A stretch of 31,011 nt of DNA. Origin: SIG565 sp045646145. GTDB taxonomy: Bacteria > Bacillota > Clostridia > Oscillospirales > Acutalibacteraceae. Shown in pieces: positions 1-7,995 of the stretch. The notes beneath the pieces were generated by a model. It was not told the DNA's origin, searched no databases, and saw nothing but the letters and a program-made list of their open reading frames with translations. Position 1 is the stretch's first letter. The number at the start of each line of letters is the position of its first letter. The stretch is from NCBI GenBank assembly GCA_045646145.1, contig JAZRKE010000087.1, forward strand, positions 1 to 31,011, in the 5' to 3' direction. The position numbers and the translations under genes are program-made.

Positions 1-686
1 TCACAGTAAAAGAGTTTGACTGTAAGGGTAACGGTTGCTGCTCAACTGTAAAGATAGATGAAAAGCTCGTTGAAATTTTGCAGAATATTCGTACACATTT
101 CGGTGCACCGGTTACTATTAACAGTGGATACAGATGCTCAACTCATAATAAGCGCGTCGGCGGCGCATCAGGCTCGTTACATACAAAGGGACAGGCTGCA
201 GATATATCCGTTAAAGGTGTAGCACCTGCTGAGGTTGCAAAATATGCTGAGAGTATCGGTGTATTAGGCATCGGGCTTTATGAAACCGATAAGGACGGTT
301 ATTTTGTACATATCGATACAAGAACTACTAAAGCGTTTTGGTATGGACAAGCTCAGGCTTATCGTTCTACTTTCGGCGGTGAGAATCCTGTGAAGGTGTG
401 GCAGAAAGCGGCTATTGCAGACGGTTATTCTCTACCGAGCGGTGCAGATGGCATCTGGGGTAAAGAATGTGAGGCAGTAGCGAAAAAGGCAATTTGCAAA
501 CGTTGTTATTGGCCTTGGAAGAATAAAAACCTCACTAAGATTATTCAGAATGCTGTCGGCGTTGAACCAGATGGCAAATTCGGCAACGATACCAAAGCGG
601 CGGTTGTTAAGTGGCAGAAGCTTATGGGTCTTGTTGCTGACGGTATTGTAGGCTACAACACCTGGAAGAAGATTCTGGGGGTGTAG
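1..686 (+). CDS. Phage-type M15 peptidase (endolysin), 5' truncated
   Basis: The open frame runs in from the window edge (frame of base 3), so the true start is outside. The first part is a zinc D-Ala-D-Ala carboxypeptidase/endopeptidase of the M15_3 type: INSGYRC, then SLHTKGQAADI (the HxxGxAxD zinc ligands) and FVHIDTR (third ligand His). Two peptidoglycan-binding repeats follow: the first around GADGIWGKE, the second EPDGKFGNDTKAAVVKWQ...GLVADGIVGYNTW. It would cut peptide cross-links of the cell wall. This domain order is typical of phage or prophage endolysins in Clostridia, so the window probably begins at the lysis end of a prophage or remnant. No holin is visible because the upstream part is missing. 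The family call is secure; the prophage origin is inferred. Confidence 0.88.
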   Translation, partial: TVKEFDCKGNGCCSTVKIDEKLVEILQNIRTHFGAPVTINSGYRCSTHNKRVGGASGSLHTKGQAADISVKGVAPAEVAKYAESIGVLGIGLYETDKDGYFVHIDTRTTKAFWYGQAQAYRSTFGGENPVKVWQKAAIADGYSLPSGADGIWGKECEAVAKKAICKRCYWPWKNKNLTKIIQNAVGVEPDGKFGNDTKAAVVKWQKLMGLVADGIVGYNTWKKILGV

Positions 687-728
687 GGTAATATGAAGAA
701 ATTAATTTTATAAAGTAATATAAATATA

Positions 729-766
729 ACCGCCTCATTTCCGTTGGGAAGTGAGGCGGTTTGTTG
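729..766 (+). terminator. Rho-independent terminator of the lysin gene
   Basis: A 14-bp stem (ACCGCCTCATTTCC with GGAAGTGAGGCGGT, G-U pairs allowed) with a 4-base loop is followed by a T-rich stretch, 43 bases after the lysin stop. Confidence 0.85.
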
Positions 767-788
767 TATTATTCATTAAAATATATGT

Positions 789-905
789 TTATATACAAAT
801 AGAGTGGTGCTGTTCGCAGCAGGAATCGTAAACTCTTCCTGCATCTATGCAGCAGGCTTCCTTAAAATCACAGCCGATATTAGAGTTTTCGTTTGTTTCT
901 GCCAT
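789..905 (-). CDS. Very short Cys-rich protein, probably truncated
   Basis: This is a 38-residue ORF with a good Shine-Dalgarno (GGAGGCAATTCT before ATG). It contains FKEACCIDAGRVYDSC, which I recognise from memory as the start of a small conserved Cys-rich protein of Clostridia, usually written VYDSCxDKDC. Here the frame runs only CCEQHHSICI after that motif and stops, so the rest of the usual protein is missing. Neither other frame restores the expected sequence. It lies between the lysin terminator and folC, opposite to the lysin, so it may be the 5' end of a gene cut by prophage insertion or deletion. Alternatively it is a genuine mini-protein. The function of the family is not known to me. 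Confidence 0.5.
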   Translation of the reverse strand: MAETNENSNIGCDFKEACCIDAGRVYDSCCEQHHSICI

Positions 906-1006
906 AGAATTGCCTCCGTTTCATAAAATTAGGTAGGGGCATAATGCCCTCATAATCCTATACCATAATATGTAAAGGGGCAATTTATGTGAAAAAGGAA
1001 GAGACA

Positions 1007-1064
1007 CACTCTATAGAATATCGCAAAAGTTTCACATTTTTAAACGAAAATATTCTATGGAGTG
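1007..1064. repeat. Inverted repeat downstream of folC
   Basis: CACTCTATAGAATAT (1007-1021) and ATATTCTATGGAGTG (1050-1064) are inverted copies with one mismatch and a 28-base spacer. It lies 10 bases beyond the folC stop on the minus strand and could end folC transcription, but no U-tract follows directly. The rest of 687-1073 holds only the lysin terminator and the short minus-strand ORF. Confidence 0.4.
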
Positions 1065-1073
1065 GGTCCCGAA

Positions 1074-2342
1074 TTACTGTCCTTTTAGTATTTTATAAAT
1101 ATCACTGTACATATAGAGTGAGCCCATACAGATAAGAGGGATATTATTCTCAAGCGAATTTTCTATAGCGGCATTCAGCGCTATATCTATTTTATCAAAG
1201 CTTTCGGCATTAACTGAGTTTTGGGTGAACACCTTGCGGTAATCCTCAGCTTTCAGAGAACGCGGATTATTAACCGTTACACAGTAAACCTTATTTGCCG
1301 TCCTGCCTATAGCCTTGGCAATAAAGGTGTAATCCTTATCCTTCATAACTCCGCTTAGAATATTTACCTTTTTATCCCCGAAATATTGCCTTATGCTTTG
1401 CACCGTAGCCGTAACGCCCTGTGGGTTGTGTGAACCGTCAAATATTATGAGTGGGGCTTCATTTAATTTTTCGAAGCGCGCCGGCCATTTTGTGTTTTCA
1501 AGCCCTTCAAATATAGCGTTATCGGGAATATTTAAGCCTTGGTTTTTAAGAATTTGCGCCGCCGCAACAGCATTGGCAGCATTTTTTGGCTGATAAGAGC
1601 CAAGCAGAGAAATTTTTAGATTTTTAAAACCATCATAATTAAATACCGTTCCCGATAAATCGGCACTGATTATTTCTATTTCTTTATCATTAATATAAAG
1701 GTCACAACCTTTAGAATTTGCCTCTCTCCTAATAACCTCCAGAGCATTTTTGTTATCTCCACACCAAAGCACAGGCCTGCCTTCCTTTATAATTCCTGAT
1801 TTTTCGGCGGCGATTAATTCTATTGTATCACCCAAAAAATTCTGATGGTCAAAATCAATACCTGTTATTACCGAGAGTAGTGGATTTTTAATTATATTTG
1901 TGGCATCAAGTCTGCCACCCAAACCGCATTCAAGAACCACAATATCGCAATTCCGCTTTTTAAAATACTCGAAGGCGATAGCCGTTATAACCTCAAATTC
2001 GGTAGGCTTATCCTCCATTTGCTCACAAATAAACTTAATTTTTTGGCAGATTTCGGATAAATCGGTATCGGAAATACTTTCCCCGTTCACCGAAATTCGC
2101 TCATTAAAACGCAGAATATATGGGGAAGAATAGGTTCCTACGGTGTAACCTACGTTTTTTAAAATGCCCGATAAAAATGCACAGGCCGAGCCCTTTCCGT
2201 TAGTGCCTGCTATGTGCACAAACCTAAGTGAGTCCTGCGGATTTCCTAAAGCAGAACACAAATACTTAATTCTTGTGAGTCCGGGTTTGCAGAAGTAGTT
2301 GCTTACCGAATGTATGAATTCTAAGGCTTCATTATAGTTCAT
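1074..2342 (-). CDS. folC: Folylpolyglutamate synthase / dihydrofolate synthase
   Basis: FolC is a cytoplasmic Mur-ligase-type ATPase that adds glutamate to folates (and to dihydropteroate in bifunctional forms). Visible motifs are the P-loop HIAGTNGKGSACAF, YSSPYILRFNERI, ECGLGGRLDATNI, GIDFDHQNFLG, AAEKSGIIKEG and the C-terminal FDGSHNPQG. At about 422 residues it has normal length. A GTG at 2351 is also in frame, but that GTG lies inside the Shine-Dalgarno AGGTGA, so the ATG at 2342 is the better start. The start overlaps the end of folT by 11 bases, implying translational coupling and co-regulation by the upstream THF riboswitch: the cell imports folate and retains it by polyglutamylation in one operon. 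Confidence 0.95.
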   Translation of the reverse strand: MNYNEALEFIHSVSNYFCKPGLTRIKYLCSALGNPQDSLRFVHIAGTNGKGSACAFLSGILKNVGYTVGTYSSPYILRFNERISVNGESISDTDLSEICQKIKFICEQMEDKPTEFEVITAIAFEYFKKRNCDIVVLECGLGGRLDATNIIKNPLLSVITGIDFDHQNFLGDTIELIAAEKSGIIKEGRPVLWCGDNKNALEVIRREANSKGCDLYINDKEIEIISADLSGTVFNYDGFKNLKISLLGSYQPKNAANAVAAAQILKNQGLNIPDNAIFEGLENTKWPARFEKLNEAPLIIFDGSHNPQGVTATVQSIRQYFGDKKVNILSGVMKDKDYTFIAKAIGRTANKVYCVTVNNPRSLKAEDYRKVFTQNSVNAESFDKIDIALNAAIENSLENNIPLICMGSLYMYSDIYKILKGQ

Positions 2343-2877
2343 TATTTTCACCTAAAGTTTTCATCAGTACCTTGTTTTTAATAAGAATTTCTAAAATAAT
2401 AAATTCCGCCGCGGCCACGATTATATAGTTAATAATTCTTGCTGTAAGGGTTGGGTAAAAGGGGTAGCTGAACCACAGACAAAGCCCTATCGTTTTAATA
2501 ATCACCGAGCCTGTCGTATGGCAAAAGAGCACTACCGATAAAATGCGGATATGGAAATTGAATTTTTTAAATAGATAATATATTGCCCCTGCCGAAAAGC
2601 CTATAAAAACCGAAGCGGCAGTTAAAATAGGGTTAATGGCGTAGCCCCTTAAAATACAACCGATAACATCGGCAACAAGGCCTGTAAAAGCTCCAACCAC
2701 AGGACCGAATATAATGCCCGATAATATAATTGTAAGATTTTCAAGGCTTAGCCTTATAGTGTCGCCTATAGATATGGCTAAAAACTTGCCGCAAACAATG
2801 CTGATTGCCGCAAAAAGAGTGGCAGTTATCATAATCTTAAGGCTTTTCAGATTATTTGTTTTTAGAAATTTTTGCAT
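2332..2877 (-). CDS. folT: Folate ECF transporter S component
   Basis: This 181-residue membrane protein has about six hydrophobic segments. The stretch DTIRLSLENLTIILSGIIFGP and the following GAFTGLVADVIG are characteristic of the folate-specific substrate-binding subunit (S component) of energy-coupling factor importers. It would bind folate and use the shared EcfA/A'/T module encoded elsewhere. The start ATG at 2877 has a strong Shine-Dalgarno (GGAGGG, 7 bases away). A short hairpin CCCTGCTTGT/ACAAGGAGGG covers that site, and a THF riboswitch lies just upstream. It forms an overlapping operon with folC. The riboswitch context makes the folate assignment firm. Confidence 0.93.
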   Translation of the reverse strand: MQKFLKTNNLKSLKIMITATLFAAISIVCGKFLAISIGDTIRLSLENLTIILSGIIFGPVVGAFTGLVADVIGCILRGYAINPILTAASVFIGFSAGAIYYLFKKFNFHIRILSVVLFCHTTGSVIIKTIGLCLWFSYPFYPTLTARIINYIIVAAAEFIILEILIKNKVLMKTLGENNEL

Positions 2878-2940
2878 AAAAAGGCCCTCCTTGTAGGCTA
2901 CAAGCAGGGTTTAGATTTGTATATAGATACACCTTGTTTG

Positions 2941-3036
2941 TAGCAGCGGGATGCGAAAGCTGTATCGCGAAAATCATTCGTCCTGTCGGCAACTCCCCGT
3001 CCAACAGGCACTAACGCACAGTTTTCTACTCTGCTA
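2941..3036 (-). promoter_or_regulatory. THF (tetrahydrofolate) riboswitch upstream of folT
   Basis: Read on the minus strand, the leader has P1 (TAGCAG with CTGCTA), then AGAGTAG, GCGTTAGTGCC, GGGGAGTTGCC, GGACGAATG and GCATCCCGCTGC. These are in the order and spacing of the class-I THF aptamer. About 60 bases later the folT Shine-Dalgarno sits in the 3' strand of a hairpin (CCCTGCTTGT/ACAAGGAGGG). This suggests control of translation initiation: folate bound means the site is closed. The family is known to regulate folT and folate biosynthesis genes in Clostridia. Confidence 0.85.
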
Positions 3037-3041
3037 AACTT

Positions 3042-3069
3042 ATTATAACTCTTTATATTGTTTTGTCAA
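3042..3069 (-). promoter_or_regulatory. SigA promoter for the folT-folC operon
   Basis: Perfect consensus TTGACA (3064-3069) and TATAAT (3042-3047), 16-bp spacer, minus strand. The predicted start falls at the first bases of the riboswitch P1. The promoter overlaps the last codons of the alaX-type gene. Confidence 0.85.
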
Positions 3070-4210
3070 TATTTGCAACTAAAAAATCCTTAATTTCCTT
3101 TTCATTTGCGAAAACACTGCCCTGAATCATTTTATCACTGCCACCGCATTTGCAGTCGAAACGCTCTTTAAGCCTTTCACACAGCACCTTCATATTTTCT
3201 CCCAAACATACAAAATTATAGCCGTGTTCACTGTGTGAGAAAATGCAAACAAACGGACGCTTAAGTATTAGCGCATTGGCATAATTGCGCATATCATTAA
3301 TATTCAGATTTTTTTCAAAAAGTATAATGGGCTTATCGCTTTTTTCACACATTTCACTTTTAAGCGAAATTATACTGCGGCGAAGCGAGGTTATCTTGGC
3401 TGCTAAATTGCTTTTCTCATTGAGCAGATTTTCAACTGCCACTGCCGTTTCATCGGGTCGAGCACAAAGTAAAGTCGAAATAACGCTTACATTTCGGTAT
3501 TTTTCGCGGTAATCATCCAAAGCATCGGGACCGCACAAAAGTGTTATGCGCGTGCCACCCTTGTTTTTTTCAAAATGAGTCAGCTTAATTATGCCCACTT
3601 CACCCGTATGCGATACGTGCGGTGCACAGCAGGCGCATTTGTCATAGCTTCTAATTTCAACTATCCTTAGGTTCCCCTCTACCTCTTTTTTACTGCGGTA
3701 TTCTATGTTTTCTATCTCATTTTTATCGGGATAATAGCATAATATGGGTACATTTTTATATATGATTTCATTTGCAATCGATTCCGCCTTGTCTAACTGC
3801 TCTCTGGTCAGTTCGGCGTTAAAATCAAGGGTTACCTCATCGGTTCCTAAATGAAAGCCTACATTATTGAGTCCATATAAAGAGTGCACAACACCCGATA
3901 CGATATGTTCGCCCGTGTGTATCTGCATTTTTCTGAAACGCTCAGGAAAATTTATTTTGCAGTAAACCTTCTGTCCCACAGCGAACGGCTTGTCGGTAAA
4001 ATGATAAATAATATCGTTTTCTATCTGAACATCGTGCACAAAGGAATCCTCAATATATCCCGTATCAGATTTCTGTCCGCCACCCTCAGGGAAAAAGGCG
4101 GTTTTATCGAGCACCGTTTTAAATTCTCCTCCGGATTCTTCGCATTTTATTACCGCCGCAGAAAATTCTTGGGTATATGCATCAATATCGTAAAGTTTAA
4201 GCGTAGACAT
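3053..4210 (-). CDS. Alanyl-tRNA editing protein (AlaX-L type)
   Basis: This 385-residue trans-editing enzyme hydrolyses mischarged Ser- or Gly-tRNA(Ala) in the cytoplasm. The N-terminal beta-barrel part (FFPEGGGQKSDTGYI) is followed by the AlaRS-type editing site with zinc ligands HTGEHIVSG (HxxxH) and CACCAPHVSHTG (CxxxH). The C-terminal third, with a coiled-coil-like NEKSNLAAKITSLRRSIISLK stretch and a Gly-rich end, matches the DHHA1-like domain of the long AlaX form. The start ATG at 4210 has GGAGAAAATT before it. It is transcribed from a TTGAAA-17-TATAAT promoter back to back with that of ddh. Its 3' end contains the folT promoter. Confidence 0.9.
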   Translation of the reverse strand: MSTLKLYDIDAYTQEFSAAVIKCEESGGEFKTVLDKTAFFPEGGGQKSDTGYIEDSFVHDVQIENDIIYHFTDKPFAVGQKVYCKINFPERFRKMQIHTGEHIVSGVVHSLYGLNNVGFHLGTDEVTLDFNAELTREQLDKAESIANEIIYKNVPILCYYPDKNEIENIEYRSKKEVEGNLRIVEIRSYDKCACCAPHVSHTGEVGIIKLTHFEKNKGGTRITLLCGPDALDDYREKYRNVSVISTLLCARPDETAVAVENLLNEKSNLAAKITSLRRSIISLKSEMCEKSDKPIILFEKNLNINDMRNYANALILKRPFVCIFSHSEHGYNFVCLGENMKVLCERLKERFDCKCGGSDKMIQGSVFANEKEIKDFLVANIDKTI

Positions 4211-4237
4211 AATTTTCTCCTATAGTTTAATAATAAA

Positions 4238-4300
4238 ATTATACACTTTTATAAAAAATTTTTCAATAGTATTGAATTATCAAATAAAAAGCAATATAAT
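4238..4300. promoter_or_regulatory. Divergent SigA promoters for the AlaX gene and ddh
   Basis: Minus strand: TTGAAA (4261-4266), 17 bp, TATAAT (4238-4243), leading to the AlaX gene. Plus strand: TTGAAT (4272-4277), 17 bp, TATAAT (4295-4300), leading to ddh. The two -35 boxes are only 5 bp apart. Confidence 0.8.
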
Positions 4301-4325
4301 ATTTAGAGTTTAGGAGGCTGGGAAT

Positions 4326-5303
4326 ATGAGTATTCGTATTGGTATATTGGGCTACGGTAATTTAGGCAGAGGTATTGAGTGCGCTGTGAAGAACAATCCC
4401 GACTTATCTTTATCGGCAATTTTCACACGTCGCGCACCCGATACAGTAAAGCCACAAAGTAAGGATATAAAGGTTTACCACGCAAACGATATTTTAGATT
4501 TTAAGGATAAAATTGATGTTTTAATTCTGTGCGGTGGTTCGGCCACCGATTTACCCGAGCAGACACCCGAATATGCTAAATATTTTAACACGGTTGATAG
4601 TTTTGATACTCACGCAAAAATTCCGGAGCATTTTGAAAAGGTAGATAGTGCCGCAAAAAGCGGAAATAAGGTAGCACTTATATCTGCAGGTTGGGACCCA
4701 GGTATGTTTTCGCTTAACCGCCTTTATGCCGAAAGTGTTCTGCCAAACGGTAACACATACACATTCTGGGGAAAGGGCGTAAGCCAAGGGCATAGCGATG
4801 CCATTCGCAGAATAAAGGGCGTGGTTGATGCCAAACAGTATACCATACCGATAGACGAGGCGCTAAATAGAGTAAGAAGCGGTGAATCACCCGTCCTGTC
4901 AACTAAAGAAAAGCACTTGAGAGAGTGTTTTGTGGTGGCAGAGGAAGGTGCCGATAAGGGTAGAATAGAAAACGAAATTAAAACAATGCCAAACTATTTT
5001 GCCGATTATGAAACCATAGTTCATTTTATTTCCAAAGAGCAGTTAGATGCTGAGCATAGCGGTATTGCGCACGGCGGCTTTGTTATCCGTTCTGGGAAAA
5101 CAGGGGATAACACCCACATTATTGAATATAGCCTAAAACTAGATTCCAACCCCGAATTTACCGCAAGTGTAATTGCAGCTTATGCCAGAGCAGTATATAA
5201 ACTTGCACAAAAAGGTGAAAGCGGCTGCAGAACGGTATTTGACATTCCACCCGCGCTTTTAAGCCCCAAATCACCTGAAGCATTAAGAAAAGATTTATTA
5301 TAA
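4326..5303 (+). CDS. ddh: meso-Diaminopimelate D-dehydrogenase
   Basis: Ddh is an NADP(H)-dependent enzyme making meso-DAP from L-tetrahydrodipicolinate in one step, a short route to lysine and peptidoglycan. The N-terminal Rossmann fold starts RIGILGYGNLGRGIE, followed by DVLILCGGSATDLP, TVDSFDTHAKIP, SAGWDPGMFSLNR and FWGKGVSQGHSDAIR, the substrate-domain signatures of the family. The 325-residue length is normal. An AGGAGG Shine-Dalgarno precedes ATG 4326. It is monocistronic, with its own promoter and terminator. It is the last intact host gene before the disrupted tRNA-Ser. Confidence 0.95.
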   Translation: MSIRIGILGYGNLGRGIECAVKNNPDLSLSAIFTRRAPDTVKPQSKDIKVYHANDILDFKDKIDVLILCGGSATDLPEQTPEYAKYFNTVDSFDTHAKIPEHFEKVDSAAKSGNKVALISAGWDPGMFSLNRLYAESVLPNGNTYTFWGKGVSQGHSDAIRRIKGVVDAKQYTIPIDEALNRVRSGESPVLSTKEKHLRECFVVAEEGADKGRIENEIKTMPNYFADYETIVHFISKEQLDAEHSGIAHGGFVIRSGKTGDNTHIIEYSLKLDSNPEFTASVIAAYARAVYKLAQKGESGCRTVFDIPPALLSPKSPEALRKDLL

Positions 5304-5328
5304 AATCCCGAATATTCGGGATTTTTTT
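5303..5328 (+). terminator. ddh terminator
   Basis: AAATCCCGAA/TATTCGGGATTT perfect hairpin directly at the stop codon, followed by seven Ts. Confidence 0.9.
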
Positions 5329-5341
5329 ATTGTATACAGAA

Positions 5342-5380
5342 AAGGAACACCTTTTGTCAGGTAGACAAAAGGTGTTCCTT
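5342..5380 (-). terminator. Terminator of the disrupted tRNA-Ser gene
   Basis: A perfect 17-bp inverted repeat (AAGGAACACCTTTTGTC and its complement, 5-base loop) lies 3 bases beyond the CCA end of the tRNA remnant on the minus strand. It ends in a T-rich stretch in that direction. Confidence 0.75.
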
Positions 5381-5383
5381 CTC

Positions 5384-5440
5384 TGGCGGAGAGTTAGGGA
5401 TTCGAACCCTAGGTTCCTTTTGGGAACACAGCATTTCGAG
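5384..5440 (-). pseudogene. 3' half of split tRNA-Ser(CGA): attL of the element
   Basis: Minus strand: anticodon loop CTCGAAA (5434-5440), stem TGCTG, variable arm GTTCC/GGAAC, T-arm GGGTTCGAATCCC, acceptor ACTCTCC and GCCA. Its missing partner GGAGAGT...CAGCA lies at 21283-21321. Joined, the halves make a perfect tRNA-Ser. The base sequence switches to unrelated AT-rich DNA exactly at the anticodon loop, so this is the left attachment site. Confidence 0.92.
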
Positions 5441-5629
5441 AATTTGACAAAAACTTTTAAACAAAAATAAACGGTGTCAAAAGTGGTGTCATCAATTCCA
5501 AGAAAACACTGTAGTTATGCGGTGCTTTTTAGTGTCAAAAGTCTTAAAAGTTATGATACAAGCGATTTTGCTAAATACTGCACTTTCGTGGAAAATCATT
5601 AGAAAAAGGGGTAAAAACCATTAGAAAAA
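5441..5629. repeat. Left end of element: candidate arm-type repeats
   Basis: Non-coding. It holds GGTGTCAAAA (5473 area), GGTGTCATC and AGTGTCAAAA, related to the GTGTCAAA motifs after the serine recombinase gene. It also has two direct copies of CATTAGAAAA (5597 and 5619). CATTAGAAAA occurs twice again, in the same orientation, at the right end (20997 and 21009), as expected for integrase arm-binding sites. No gene is visible. Confidence 0.5.
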
Positions 5630-7450
5630 CTATTTTATATTTATCCCCAAAGCCACAAAGAGATTTTTGAAATTTTCGCAGGTTTCTTCATTTGGTATAA
5701 TATCACCATTAGATACTCTATCTAAAAATTCTTTTGCCGCCAATGGCTTTGTGCTTTTAGTGCCATCATATTTGTTAAAGAGTTTTTCGTTGTCTTCATT
5801 TGATATTAAGGACTCTGTTGTTGCACTGTTCTCACCCTTAACATCTTTTTCCTTTTCAGGTTTTTTCAAATTAACAAAATAGACTATGCTATCATCTAAC
5901 AAAGATGTTTTTTTAGTTATTAGTTTATATTCTGCAAAACCTTGAGGGTCGTGGTCCAATATAATTTTAAAATTACAACCCCAACCAATTAAAATAGATG
6001 CAACAAGATTAATATTATTTACACCCGCACATGGAATAATATTTGGTTGTTCTTCTTCACTTATATTGAAATACTTCATCATCGCCGTGAGATACATATC
6101 ATCGGTGACACCCTCGACAATAATATTGTTCTTAATATATTGCGGACCAATATTATCTTTCAAATCCATACCAAATGCCTCAATGAGTGGTGATAGTGTT
6201 TCTAACTTTGATTTTTCGCTTAATTGGTGACTATATATTGATTTATGAATATTACTATTTCCGTTTTCATCCTTTTCTATTGCTCTAACATTATAAACAT
6301 TATTGTTATCAATCATAAAAGGAGAATGAGTGGTATATATAACTTGATTGCCATCGTTACAAAGTCTATTAAAGTATTGCAACAACTCTTTTTGTGCTTT
6401 AACATGTAAATATACACCTGGTTCATCTAACAGATATAAAATAGGTCTATTTTTATTAGTTTTTGCTTCGGTATCAATGAATAAACTAAAATACCATTTT
6501 AGTCCATTGCTTCTTTCCGAAAAATTCATATACCTATCCAAAGTATTTATAAAAAATCTTGCAGTTTGACCTTCAACATCAAATTCCAAAGCAATAGGTT
6601 CTTGTGTATAATATTCGTTGAATTCCTTTACTACTTTATCAATACCATTCTGAATTCTTCTTCGTGAAGTTTTAAGGGCACCGTCATTAACATTTTGGAA
6701 TGCACCAAAAAGAGTTTCTTTATCAATGTTTGCGGCCACCATTAAACTATTAAACAAATTGTCATTACCAAATAGTTTTTTTATTTCGTCGAATGTATAT
6801 GTATCTTTTAAAACACTGTCTGACGAACGATAGTACACTTGTGGTATTAAATTATAGTAATTTCTCACTTTGTTTTTCACTTCGTCAACAAGTTCCACAT
6901 AGTTATTTCTGGTTTCTGCTGAAGAATTAACTATAAACTCTTTTATGGCATTTAATTCGGAAAAGATAGTTGAGTAAATTTTTAAGTGAATGTTTTTTAA
7001 TTTGTTTGTGTAAGTTCTAAAAGTATTAGCATTAGTAGTGCTAAGTTTCAACTCGTTAGATGCTGCAATAGAATGCAAAGTTTCAATTGCGGAAGATAAG
7101 TTTGTATCTTTTGAGATTAATACGGATAAACCACCTTCAATCTTGACATCAGAATAATCGTAATAAATAATGGTATCTTCTTTTGCATTAGGAAATAGTT
7201 TTATTTCGTCATTAGTAAAAGACAATATAATCGAAATTAGTGGCGGTTCATTTTGACCACGAGTCATAAACTTTTTATAGTTATTATCTAACGGCGACCA
7301 AGGTTTTAATAAACCTAATGATTGTAATACATTACTTTTACCAGATTCGTTTTTGCCTATTAATGCAGTGATGGTATTTTCTACTGGTAAAACATTATGT
7401 TCATTAGTTATTGATTTAAAATTAGATATTTTCGCGGATTTAATTATCAT
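5630..7450 (-). CDS. OLD-family ATP-dependent endonuclease (ATPase + TOPRIM)
   Basis: 606 residues. The N-terminal ABC/SMC-like ATPase has Walker A GKNESGKSN (residues 32-40), Walker B ILYLLDEPGVYLH and a switch His in VIYTTHSPFMI. The C-terminal TOPRIM domain has the conserved Glu in NIIVEGVTDD and the Asp pair in IILDHDPQG. This is the architecture of OLD nucleases and of GajA, the nuclease of the Gabija anti-phage system. No UvrD-like GajB follows, so it is either a solitary class-1 OLD nuclease or an orphan GajA-like protein. A defence or plasmid-interference role is inferred. It is the first gene of the element, transcribed toward the left end. The Shine-Dalgarno AAGG is weak. The stop at 5630 lies within the left arm repeats. 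Confidence 0.85.
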   Translation of the reverse strand: MIIKSAKISNFKSITNEHNVLPVENTITALIGKNESGKSNVLQSLGLLKPWSPLDNNYKKFMTRGQNEPPLISIILSFTNDEIKLFPNAKEDTIIYYDYSDVKIEGGLSVLISKDTNLSSAIETLHSIAASNELKLSTTNANTFRTYTNKLKNIHLKIYSTIFSELNAIKEFIVNSSAETRNNYVELVDEVKNKVRNYYNLIPQVYYRSSDSVLKDTYTFDEIKKLFGNDNLFNSLMVAANIDKETLFGAFQNVNDGALKTSRRRIQNGIDKVVKEFNEYYTQEPIALEFDVEGQTARFFINTLDRYMNFSERSNGLKWYFSLFIDTEAKTNKNRPILYLLDEPGVYLHVKAQKELLQYFNRLCNDGNQVIYTTHSPFMIDNNNVYNVRAIEKDENGNSNIHKSIYSHQLSEKSKLETLSPLIEAFGMDLKDNIGPQYIKNNIIVEGVTDDMYLTAMMKYFNISEEEQPNIIPCAGVNNINLVASILIGWGCNFKIILDHDPQGFAEYKLITKKTSLLDDSIVYFVNLKKPEKEKDVKGENSATTESLISNEDNEKLFNKYDGTKSTKPLAAKEFLDRVSNGDIIPNEETCENFKNLFVALGINIK

Positions 7451-7551
7451 AATATACCTTCTTCGACATAATATGTATTTTTATTTATTATAACACTAAA
7501 CATCCTTACAGTCAATTTTATCCATATTCTGATATTTAATATATAAACCAC

Positions 7552-7664
7552 TTGCTATAGGTGTCGAATTATGTTATAATATAGGAAACAATTGAATAGC
7601 ACATAACATACTGATTTTTAACTTACATACAACTCTGGCGGGAGTTTTGTATGTAAGTTTTTTT
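7552..7664 (+). promoter_or_regulatory. Promoter plus terminator-type leader of the recombinase operon
   Basis: TTGCTA (7552-7557), 17 bp, TATAAT (7575-7580) with a TG extension. About 40 bases after the start, a hairpin AACTTACATAC...GTATGTAAGTT (7620-7659, 11 perfect pairs plus an inner AACTC/GAGTT) is followed by TTTTTTT. Transcription must pass this terminator to reach the genes at 7800 onward, so this is an attenuator-like leader. After it comes ACAATTCCTCC, a motif repeated in the leader at 13220. Nothing else is recognisable in 7665-7799. Confidence 0.7.
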
Positions 7665-7799
7665 GTTTTTCTCCTTTCTTTGTTATTGCTTCCTAGTGGC
7701 AAGGGTGTGTGTAATTTTCCAAAAACAATTCCTCCTTCATCATCAGATGTCGGTGTACTAGGCAACACCGAGTACATAAAAACAAAAGGAGTATGTTAT

Positions 7800-7991
7800 A
7801 TGCAAAGACAAGACAAATTTCTAATTCTAACTTTTGAGCAAGATGCTCACGGAAATTATACCAAATTGCCATTTCCTTTCGGTAGTTCGGTAACCATTGA
7901 AGTTCCAGAAGGAACTAATATCGTTATTGAAAAAGAGCAGTTTGGTAATACCATTAAAACTCACCTGTTTGGTGTTGTAGAAAGCAGGTGA
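7800..7991 (+). CDS. Small unknown protein preceding the recombinase
   Basis: A 63-residue protein. The open frame extends up to 7647, but the AAAGGAG Shine-Dalgarno at 7785-7791 marks ATG 7800 as the start. The sequence (QDKFLILTFEQDAHGNYTKL..., then VTIEVPEGTNIVIEKEQFG) has no motif I recognise. It has alternating hydrophobic residues suggesting a small beta-rich fold. Its stop lies 4 bases before the recombinase ATG, so the two are co-translated. It might assist or regulate the recombinase; that is a guess from position only. Confidence 0.6.
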   Translation: MQRQDKFLILTFEQDAHGNYTKLPFPFGSSVTIEVPEGTNIVIEKEQFGNTIKTHLFGVVESR

Positions 7992-7995
7992 TGTA

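Noticed and set aside
991..1128. Short plus-strand ORF from GTG with MKKEETHSIEYRK
   Set aside because: It runs through the inverted repeat into the folC end and has no support beyond a purine-rich upstream stretch.
5630..7450. Complete Gabija system
   Set aside because: No UvrD-like GajB gene next to the ATPase-TOPRIM gene on either side.
7665..7799. N-terminal extension of the small ORF before the recombinase
   Set aside because: It overlaps the terminator leader and lacks a ribosome site; the Shine-Dalgarno before 7800 gives the better start.
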